Positions 56,777-64,000 of a stretch of DNA of 64,000 nucleotides are shown here, piece by piece. A program made the translations under genes and the position numbers. The stretch spans positions 26,652-90,651 of the forward strand of contig JAIXOR010000055.1 of NCBI GenBank assembly GCA_027486655.1, in the 5' to 3' direction. Position 1 is the first letter of the stretch, and every line of letters starts with the position of its first letter. Under the pieces are notes generated by a model. That model was not told the origin of the DNA, did no database searches, and worked only from the letters and a program-made list of their open reading frames with translations. Origin of the DNA: Verrucomicrobiaceae bacterium. GTDB taxonomy: Bacteria; Verrucomicrobiota; Verrucomicrobiia; Verrucomicrobiales; Akkermansiaceae.

Positions 56777-59170
56777 ATGACACGCCCCGTCCACCTCATC
56801 CATTTCTTCGTCACTTTTCTTGCTTTCAGTTCCCCGACACAATCCGCTGAGTCCGACTTGAAGCTCTGGTACGACGAGCCCGCAAAAGAGTGGATCGAAG
56901 CCCTGCCCATTGGCAACGGCCGCTTCGGCGCGATGATCTTCGGCCAGCCGGAAAACGAACGATTTCAGCTCAACGATGTGACCGTCTGGTCCGGAAGCCC
57001 GCAGCCGGATGCCGACCGCAAGGACGCGTGGAAGGATCTGCCCGAACTCCGCCGCCTGATCCGCGAGGGTAGATACGACCAGGCTACCAATTTTGCCAAT
57101 GATCGCTTCAGTGGTCCCGCGCCCTACGACCATTCCTATCAGACGCTTGGCGACCTCAAGTTCAGCTTCGATCTCGGCGGCAATGCGGTGTCCGACTACC
57201 GCCGCGAACTCGACCTCTCGACCGCTCTCGCTACGGTGAGCTTCAAATCCGGCGGCACGACCTTCCACCGCCAGGCCTTTTCCAGCGCGGTGGACGGAGT
57301 GCTCGTCCACCGACTCGTCGCGGATAAGAAGAGCGCCATCCGCTTCGGTTTGAAACTCGACCGCGTTGAGCGCGCGACCACCCGTTTCGAGGCACCGGAT
57401 ACGCTGGTGATGACCGGCAACACCGGCGGCACCCTGCAATACGAAGTCCGTGCCAGGGTGCTTCACACCGGCGGCAAACTCACCAGCAACACCGATGGCA
57501 CGCTGCGCCTGGAGGGTGCGGACGTCGCCACGGTGCTCGTCGCGGCCGCTACCAACTTCGTGCTCGATTTCGACAAGGGCTACACCGGCGGCGACCTCTC
57601 CACCGCCGCCAGCCGGATCAAGGCCGCCGCCGCAAAGGAATACACCGCACTGCGCGATGCTCACGTTGCCGAATACAGCGGCTACTTCAACCGCCTCAAA
57701 CTGGATCTCGGCAAGCCGCAGGACACCGGCACACCCACCGACGAGCGGCTGAAATCGTATTTCAAGAACCCCGATTCATCCTTCGCCGAGCTCTTCTATC
57801 AGTTCGGCCGCTACCTGATGATTTCCTCCAGCCGTCCGGACAATCCGCTGCCATTGAACAGCCAGGGCATCTGGGGCGACGGCCTCGACCTGCCGTGGAA
57901 GTGCGACTACAAGTCGAACATCAACTACCAGATGGCCTATTGGGCCGCCGAAGCCTCGAACCTCGGGGAAATGCACAAGCCGATGCTGCGCATGACGCAG
58001 AACCTCGTGAAACCCGGCACCCGCACCGCCCAGGCCTATTTCGGTCCGGACACTCCGGGCTGGGTGGTCGGCTACACCACCAACGGCTGGAGTTGGACAT
58101 CGCCCGGCGCACGATTGACGTGGGGCGTCTGGTTCGGCGGCAGCGCGTGGATGTGCCAGCATCTCTGGGAACACTACGCCTACGGCCGCGACAAGGATTA
58201 CCTCCGTTCGGTCTATCCGACGCTGAAGGGCGCGTCGGAGTTCTGGATGAGCCAGCTCATTGAAGGCACTGATGGGATGCTCATCACTTCGCCCTCCAGT
58301 TCGCCGGAGAACGAATTCGTCACTGAAAACGGCACCCGAGGGGCGATTTGCGAAGGTGCCACGATGGAGAAATCGCTCGTCCGCGACCTTCTAACAAATA
58401 CCGCCAAGGCCGCCGCCGTGCTAGGCCTCGATGAGGAGTTCCGCCGCAAGGTCGAGCAAACCCGCGACCGCATCCGCCCGCCGCAAATCGGCAAACATGG
58501 CCAGATCATGGAATGGGGCGGCGATTGGGACAATCCGAGCGACACGCATCGCCACGTCTCCCATCTGTTCGCCCTGCATCCCGGCAGCGAAATCACAGCG
58601 CACGGCACGCCGAAACTCGCCGAAGCGGCCAAGGTCACACTCAAACACCGCGGCGACGACGGCACCGGCTGGGCACTCGCTTGGAAGATCAATTTCTGGG
58701 CGCGTCTGCTGGATGGAGACCACGCCATGACCCTCATCGCCAACCAACTCCGCAGCACCCAGGAACTCCAAACCGTCATGCAAGGCGCGGGCGGCACCTA
58801 CCCGAACTTGTTCTGCGCGCACCCGCCCTTCCAGATCGACGGGAACTTCGGCTTCGTTTCCGGAGTCAACGAACTGCTGTTGCAAAGCCACGAGACCTAC
58901 ATCGATCCCAAGGCCCCGAACGAAGACCGCTATGTGATTCACCTCCTGCCAGCGCTGCCCAAAGCATGGAGCAACGGGTCCATCCGCGGGATCCGCGCCC
59001 GTGGCGGCTTCACTTTTGATCTCGAATGGAAAGATGGCAAACTCGCTTGGGCCCGCATCACCAGCATCGGTGGCACCCACGGACGCCTCCGCATCCACGG
59101 CAAGGAAAGCGATTTCTCGGTAACACTCGGAGGTAGCAAGGTCGTAAACCCTGAGGGCATGGAGCATTGA
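56777..59170 (+). CDS. GH95 alpha-L-fucosidase-like protein
   Basis: LKLWYDEPAKEWIEALPIGNGRFGAMIFGQPENERFQLNDVTVWSGSPQPDADRKDA..LPLNSQGIWGDGLDLPWKCDYKSNINYQMAYW..FQIDGNFGFVSGVNELLLQSH. Confidence 0.95.
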   Translation: MTRPVHLIHFFVTFLAFSSPTQSAESDLKLWYDEPAKEWIEALPIGNGRFGAMIFGQPENERFQLNDVTVWSGSPQPDADRKDAWKDLPELRRLIREGRYDQATNFANDRFSGPAPYDHSYQTLGDLKFSFDLGGNAVSDYRRELDLSTALATVSFKSGGTTFHRQAFSSAVDGVLVHRLVADKKSAIRFGLKLDRVERATTRFEAPDTLVMTGNTGGTLQYEVRARVLHTGGKLTSNTDGTLRLEGADVATVLVAAATNFVLDFDKGYTGGDLSTAASRIKAAAAKEYTALRDAHVAEYSGYFNRLKLDLGKPQDTGTPTDERLKSYFKNPDSSFAELFYQFGRYLMISSSRPDNPLPLNSQGIWGDGLDLPWKCDYKSNINYQMAYWAAEASNLGEMHKPMLRMTQNLVKPGTRTAQAYFGPDTPGWVVGYTTNGWSWTSPGARLTWGVWFGGSAWMCQHLWEHYAYGRDKDYLRSVYPTLKGASEFWMSQLIEGTDGMLITSPSSSPENEFVTENGTRGAICEGATMEKSLVRDLLTNTAKAAAVLGLDEEFRRKVEQTRDRIRPPQIGKHGQIMEWGGDWDNPSDTHRHVSHLFALHPGSEITAHGTPKLAEAAKVTLKHRGDDGTGWALAWKINFWARLLDGDHAMTLIANQLRSTQELQTVMQGAGGTYPNLFCAHPPFQIDGNFGFVSGVNELLLQSHETYIDPKAPNEDRYVIHLLPALPKAWSNGSIRGIRARGGFTFDLEWKDGKLAWARITSIGGTHGRLRIHGKESDFSVTLGGSKVVNPEGMEH

Positions 59171-59410
59171 TTTCCAGATCGGAACCCCTAAAAATTCCGC
59201 CATTGCCACATAAACTTTGATAATCAATTTGGCCGTGGTTCGAGGCCAAGCCGGGGTTTTACTTCACCACTCGAAACGGATTTCTCCACGGAGCAGCCCC
59301 ACCCGAAGAGGCCTCGGGACGGCGCGGAGAAAGCGGAGGCCACTTGGAGTCAGAAGGGATGCACAAGCGACTCAGGCATGCCCCGCCCGCATGACACAGG
59401 GGGCTGAACG

Positions 59411-59483
59411 TGGAGCATAGGAGATTCGAACTCCTGACCTCTTCATTGCGAACGAAGCGCTCTACCAACTGAGCTAATGCCCC
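59411..59483 (-). tRNA. tRNA-Ala (anticodon CGC)
   Basis: Minus strand GGGGCATTAGCTCAGTTGGTAGAGCGCTTCGTTCGCAATGAAGAGGTCAGGAGTTCGAATCTCCTATGCTCCA; anticodon arm CTTCG-TTCGCAA-TGAAG; paired acceptor GGGGCAT/ATGCTCC. Confidence 0.92.
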
Positions 59484-59640
59484 TCACATTACAGCGCCAA
59501 AGGTTTGCCATTCCCCGTCATTCGGCGCAAGTGGGAATTTGGTTGCGCCTCGAATGCGGAAATTTTCCGAATTTATGGTTTGCTGACAATCGCCCCGCTT
59601 TGGCATTCTCGCCCCAGATTTAAACAATCACGAATTTCCC

Positions 59641-60213
59641 ATGAAACCGGCTTTCTGGCTGACCCTTCTCTCCCCGATTCTCCTTCTTCTCGCAAACTGC
59701 GCCCACAAGGACCCTGGCAGTCCCGATGGTCCGGGCACCGGTCCTTTCGACAGCGCCGGCAACTATCGCGAGGACTGGGCCGATGATCCATCCAAATGGC
59801 GCCGTCCGGGAAGCCGCCAGGCCAATCCTCCCGCCGACGACCTGCCCGTCATCACCCGCAACGAGCAGCCACCCGCCAATGCGAACCCGCTGGCTCCAGC
59901 CGTCCAATCGAACCCCCGCCAGAGCTCGGTCAACAAGCCCAACACCCAGGTCCAGTCCGCTCCCCGCGAGACCGCCCGCACGACCAGCGCCCCAAGGGTG
60001 GAGTCCAAACCGAAGCCCAAGCCGGTCACCGTCAAGGCCAAGCCCAAACCCAAGCCGAAGCCCAAGCCCACCCGCTACCTGGTCAAGAAGGGAGACACGC
60101 TCTCCGGAATCGCCAGCCGCAACGGAACCTCGGTCAGCGCCCTGCGCAGCGCCAACGGAATCTCCGGCAGCCTCATCCGCCCGGGCCAATCCTTGGTCAT
60201 CCCCAAACGCTGA
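59641..60213 (+). CDS. LysM-domain lipoprotein
   Basis: Lipobox MKPAFWLTLLSPILLLLANC; Pro/Lys-rich linker; RYLVKKGDTLSGIASRNGTSVSALRSANGISGSLIRPGQSLVIPKR. Confidence 0.93.
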   Translation: MKPAFWLTLLSPILLLLANCAHKDPGSPDGPGTGPFDSAGNYREDWADDPSKWRRPGSRQANPPADDLPVITRNEQPPANANPLAPAVQSNPRQSSVNKPNTQVQSAPRETARTTSAPRVESKPKPKPVTVKAKPKPKPKPKPTRYLVKKGDTLSGIASRNGTSVSALRSANGISGSLIRPGQSLVIPKR

Positions 60214-60280
60214 TCCGGCCCTCGGCGTGCTTCGCGGCGGCAAGGCCGCCTGCCGGGCACTGCCGTCCCCTCACGCCGCT

Positions 60281-60679
60281 CTAACTGTTCCGCCAGTCCG
60301 GCGGCAGCGGGTTCGAGGGGTCGAACACTTTCCGGTTTCTCATGAAGCGGCCCGGCGATACCCGGTAAACGGAGTAAAACTTCCTGCGAAAAGCCTCCAC
60401 CGAGAGAAATCCCAGGTCCGTGGCCACCTGCTCGGCCGTTTTGCCACCCTCCAGCTTCCTGCGGGCCACCACCATCCGCTCCATGTTCATCCAAGTCTTC
60501 GGTGGAAGACCGATGTCGCGCATGAAAACCACATACAAATACCTCTGGCTGCAGCCAAGCGCGAGGCACACGTCAGCCACTCGATAACTCTTCGCAAAAA
60601 CCAGTTTCTCAAGGCAGTAGCCGCGTCCCGAGAACGCCTCGACCACACGCCATGTCTGTTTTGATCGAATGAACCTCAC
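60281..60679 (-). CDS. AraC-type helix-turn-helix protein
   Basis: RVADVCLALGCSQRYLYVVFMRDIGLPPKTWMNMERMVVARRKLEGGKTAEQVATDLGFLSVEAFRRKFYSVYRVSPGRF. Confidence 0.85.
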   Translation of the reverse strand: MRFIRSKQTWRVVEAFSGRGYCLEKLVFAKSYRVADVCLALGCSQRYLYVVFMRDIGLPPKTWMNMERMVVARRKLEGGKTAEQVATDLGFLSVEAFRRKFYSVYRVSPGRFMRNRKVFDPSNPLPPDWRNS

Positions 60680-60838
60680 GAAAAATTGGGGGGGCTATCA
60701 ATGAAGGATGTTGATATTCCGAAGGATTCGGGTCACTTGGTCAACGTACCTTTTCGGCATTCTTGTCAGTGGAAACCACTGATTCCGAGCGGCCCGCAGA
60801 GGATCGCATAGAAAACGTCGAAGTCATATCATTTTATC

Positions 60839-63800
60839 ATGGAAATCCTCGCCAAGAACCTGCTGATCCTCGCCTCCGCGGGCTCGGGCAAAACCTTTCA
60901 ACTCGGCAACCGGGTGATCGGACTCGTCGCCCGCGGAGTGGAGCCCGCGGAGATCGTGGCCCTCACCTTCACCAGAAAGGCCGCAGGCGAATTTGCCGAC
61001 TCGGTGCTTACCAAACTCGCCAAGGCCGCGGCGGACGATGAGGCGGCGGCACGCCTGAGAAAGGACCTCGATCTTGCCGATGCGGATTTCCACGACGCAC
61101 TCGCCAGGATCGTCCGCGCCCTTCCGCGATTCACCCTGTCCACCATGGACAGCTTCTTTGCTAGGATCGTGCGCGGCTTCCAATACGAACTCGGACTCAC
61201 GGGAGGGACCTTCGAGCTGGTCGAAGGCCCGCGTGCCGCGGCGCTTACCGATGAAATCCTCTCCTCCATCCTCGGAGACGCCTTGGCACTCCATCAGGAC
61301 GAGGATTTCTTCCATGCTTTCCGCAGGGCCTCCATCGGCAAAGAGGAACAGGGGGTTCTCAGTTCGCTCCGCTCTTATGTGGGCACCTGGCAGAGCCGCT
61401 ATCAGGAGTCCGCCGATATCGATTGGGGCCCCGCCTCTCTATCTCCTCACTCGATCGAGGATTGGGAGATTCATAAGAAGGCCATGGCCCGGGCCATTCG
61501 CGACGCGTCGCACTCCATCGGTTTCTCGGACGCACGGCAGCCCGCGGCCCTGGACAAATGCATCGACCTGCTGGAAGCCCACACGATCGGCAGCGGCAGT
61601 CTCGGTGGGACGATCCCGAGCTTGTTGGAAAACCTTCTGGAGGTGGTCGCCTCCACCTCCACCGGACCGCTCGATGTCAGGTTCTACAAACCGTTCACCA
61701 TCGGAGGAACCGCCGCCTCACAACTTCGCGGGATGATCCGGCTGGCCGCACAGTGTGAGCTTGCCGCCGCCCTTCAACGCACCCGCTCGGTTAGAAACAT
61801 CGTTTCCCTCTACGATTCGCTCTGCCGCACCCGCCTCAGAAACCGCGGCTTGCTCGGTTTTCACGACATCAAGATCCTCATGGGCGAATGGGCCCGCGAC
61901 GAGGACGCCAGGCTCCGCAGGGAAGCCGTCGACTACCGCCTCGATGCCCGGTATCACCACTGGCTGCTCGACGAGTTTCAGGACACCAGCCGGGCGGACT
62001 GGACCGGCCTGCTGCCGCTCATCGATGAAGCCGCCACCGGTGAGGACGGATCCGTCTTCATCGTCGGAGATCGGAAACAGGCGATCTATGCCTGGCGTGG
62101 AGGCGATGAAAGCCTCTTCGATGACGTGATTCACCGCTACTGTGGGAATCTCCGGACGGAGCCCATGGCGGAGTCCTGGAGGTCCTGTCCGCAGGTTCTC
62201 GACCTCGTCAATCTCGTCTGCAGCGACCAACCACTCATGGGGCACCTCTTTGGGAAAGCCGCGGATCGGTGGCAATGGGAACGGCACTTTCCTGCCAAAC
62301 CACTCGAAAGCCCCCAAAGAGCGGGCGAATCGCGAGTCGAATCGGTGGGCGACTGGGAAGAGAGACAGCAGCGTCTTTCCGAGATCCTCATGGAACTGGG
62401 CATCGGCCGGCGCTCGCTGACCTGCGGTGTGCTTCTGCGTGGCAACGAAAAGGTGAAGGAAACCGCAGACTACCTGCGCGCCCAAGGATTCGACGTGATC
62501 GAAGAAGGTCGCCGGGAACCCGCAAAGGACAATCCGCCAGGCATCCTCATCATGCACCTCATTCGTTGGCTGGCCAATCCTGCGGATGAGTTCTCCAAGG
62601 GAATCATCGCCATGTCCCCGATCGCCTCCGGTCTCCTGGATTCCGTCCGTGGAGGCTGGCAAATGCTTTGGACCCAACTCACCGGCCAGATTTCCCGCGA
62701 TGGAATCACCGCGACCATCGAATCGGTGATCGGTCCCGCCTCAAGCGCTTGGTCCGCTTTCGGAAAACGCCGGACCGGCGATCTGATGGCCGCTCTTCGC
62801 GCGATCGAACTCAAAGGCATCACCTCCCTGGCGGAAGCCGCGGAATGGCTTGGACGCCTCGAAGTCTCACAAAGCCCCGGCATGGCGGCCGTTCAGGTCA
62901 TGACGATCCACAAGTCGAAGGGGCTCGGTTTCGACGTGGTCATACTTCCGGATATTCCGGAAACCGAAGTCCCCCTCGCACAACGTTTCACCGTTGCGGA
63001 ATCGGATGACTGGATCACCGAAACCCCGCCGAAGTGGGCGAGGTCCCTGATCCCTGAAATGAAGGATGCCGAAGCCCGCTGGGAGGAAGCCCAGCGCTAT
63101 GAGGCCTTCTGCACGCTTTACGTGGCGCTCACCCGCGCCAAACGAGGGCTCTACGTCCTCTTGGAGCCACCAAAACCAAAAGCCGATCCGGATAAACCCA
63201 CACTGGCAAACTGGATCCGTGCCGCGCTGCCGGCATCGGCCGAGACCGGAATTCTCTATCAATCCGGTTCCCCAGGGTGGGCGGATTCGGTTCCCACATT
63301 CGAAGATCGTGCTGCCCAGTCCTCCCCTCCTCCGCCAGGTCCCGCGCTTCCGCGTCCCCGGCGCTTCTCCGGAACTCATGGAGCTACTGCTTCATCAAAA
63401 AGGGGATCAAACAACGCCGCAGGATTGTCCTACGGAAACGAAATCCACTCCTTGCTTGAGGCCATCTCCTGGCATGACGAAACACCCCGCAAGCTCCCGG
63501 AAAGCACCGCAGGAAAAACCATCGCTCGCCTGTTGGAAAACCCCTCTCTCAAATCCATCTTCCACCGAGACGGCAGAAACATCACTTTGCTGAAGGAACA
63601 ACCTGTCGACGGATTCATCGACGCCCGCCATTTCAGCGGGGTGATCGACCGCCTTCACCTCCATCGCCGGACCGACCACGAAGTGGAACTGGTTGAGATC
63701 ATCGATTTCAAATCCGATTCCTGCGATGATCCGGATCAGCTGCGGTCCCGGCACAGGGCACAACTGGAGTCCTACCGCCAGGCACTCGCCCGCATCCACC

Positions 63801-63862
63801 CGAATGCAAACATCCGCTGCCTGATTCTATCCACCCACCTCGGCAGCCTCATCGAAGTCTGA
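60839..63862 (+). CDS. UvrD/RecB-family helicase-nuclease (AddA-like)
   Basis: Walker A ASAGSGKTFQL, ALTFTRKAAGEF, LLDEFQDTSRADW, VGDRKQAIYAWRGGDESLF, VMTIHKSKGLGFDVVILPD, YVALTRAKRGLYV; C-terminal nuclease-like VELVEIIDFKSD. Confidence 0.95.
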   Translation: MEILAKNLLILASAGSGKTFQLGNRVIGLVARGVEPAEIVALTFTRKAAGEFADSVLTKLAKAAADDEAAARLRKDLDLADADFHDALARIVRALPRFTLSTMDSFFARIVRGFQYELGLTGGTFELVEGPRAAALTDEILSSILGDALALHQDEDFFHAFRRASIGKEEQGVLSSLRSYVGTWQSRYQESADIDWGPASLSPHSIEDWEIHKKAMARAIRDASHSIGFSDARQPAALDKCIDLLEAHTIGSGSLGGTIPSLLENLLEVVASTSTGPLDVRFYKPFTIGGTAASQLRGMIRLAAQCELAAALQRTRSVRNIVSLYDSLCRTRLRNRGLLGFHDIKILMGEWARDEDARLRREAVDYRLDARYHHWLLDEFQDTSRADWTGLLPLIDEAATGEDGSVFIVGDRKQAIYAWRGGDESLFDDVIHRYCGNLRTEPMAESWRSCPQVLDLVNLVCSDQPLMGHLFGKAADRWQWERHFPAKPLESPQRAGESRVESVGDWEERQQRLSEILMELGIGRRSLTCGVLLRGNEKVKETADYLRAQGFDVIEEGRREPAKDNPPGILIMHLIRWLANPADEFSKGIIAMSPIASGLLDSVRGGWQMLWTQLTGQISRDGITATIESVIGPASSAWSAFGKRRTGDLMAALRAIELKGITSLAEAAEWLGRLEVSQSPGMAAVQVMTIHKSKGLGFDVVILPDIPETEVPLAQRFTVAESDDWITETPPKWARSLIPEMKDAEARWEEAQRYEAFCTLYVALTRAKRGLYVLLEPPKPKADPDKPTLANWIRAALPASAETGILYQSGSPGWADSVPTFEDRAAQSSPPPPGPALPRPRRFSGTHGATASSKRGSNNAAGLSYGNEIHSLLEAISWHDETPRKLPESTAGKTIARLLENPSLKSIFHRDGRNITLLKEQPVDGFIDARHFSGVIDRLHLHRRTDHEVELVEIIDFKSDSCDDPDQLRSRHRAQLESYRQALARIHPNANIRCLILSTHLGSLIEV

Positions 63863-64000
63863 AAGAGCGTAACGGATCAAGCCCGGGTCGTTACGTTCGG
63901 TTACGGGTGGTAAGTTCGCCGTGAGGTCTTCACGGTGAGGGATGGCTGGCGGCATGTGAACGGTCCGCAAGCATGTGAGCTGTCGGCAGGGGGTTTCCGG

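Noticed and set aside
59259-59468. 69-aa minus-strand ORF MVERFVRNEEVRSSNLLCST...
   Set aside because: Translation through the tRNA-Ala gene; a known type of spurious tRNA-derived ORF.
60001-60075. KPKPKP tandem codon repeat in the LysM protein
   Set aside because: Ordinary low-complexity linker between lipobox and LysM domain.
60236-60250. GGCGGC-AAG-GCCGCC stem-loop after the LysM gene
   Set aside because: Short GC palindrome without a U-tract; too weak to call as terminator in high-GC DNA.
63866-64000. GTAACGG/GTTACG repeats after the AddA-like gene
   Set aside because: Short and cut by the window edge; cannot be evaluated without downstream sequence.

Overview
High-GC bacterial chromosome segment that looks like Verrucomicrobiota, inferred from autotransporter-associated beta-strand (PATR) proteins, PEP-CTERM tails and the glycosidase repertoire. 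It is a large carbohydrate-utilisation and cell-surface locus. A divergent centre near 24.15 kb has two arms of large secreted PATR-type proteins (eight in total, one cut by the left edge). The arms also carry a GH78 rhamnosidase-like protein, GH2, two GH95 fucosidase-like proteins, a six-hairpin glycosidase-like protein, a sialate O-acetylesterase, an MFS sugar porter, a DUF5107/TPR protein, an AraC regulator and two NarL-type two-component systems. The right edge has tRNA-Ala(CGC), a LysM lipoprotein, an AraC-type HTH protein and an AddA/UvrD-like helicase-nuclease. Two observations stand out. First, a near-invariant intergenic element (consensus CCCGCACATTTTAACGGGTAGGCA, core ACATTTTAACGGGTA) occurs seven times, always gene-oriented and about 50-100 nt before a secreted-protein start, often just after a hairpin; two copies sit head-to-head in the divergent centre. 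Second, a histidine kinase has a periplasmic region resembling a GH36/melibiase barrel in which the expected nucleophile Asp appears to be Asn, suggesting a glycosidase-derived sensor. Other points are a second leader element shared by GH78 and that kinase, an HExxH peptidase domain inside a beta-helix/PATR giant protein, module shuffling among PATR genes, a probable frameshifted gene, and a palindromic repeat that supplies the start codon of the esterase. All assignments are by eye from the sequence; no searches were run.
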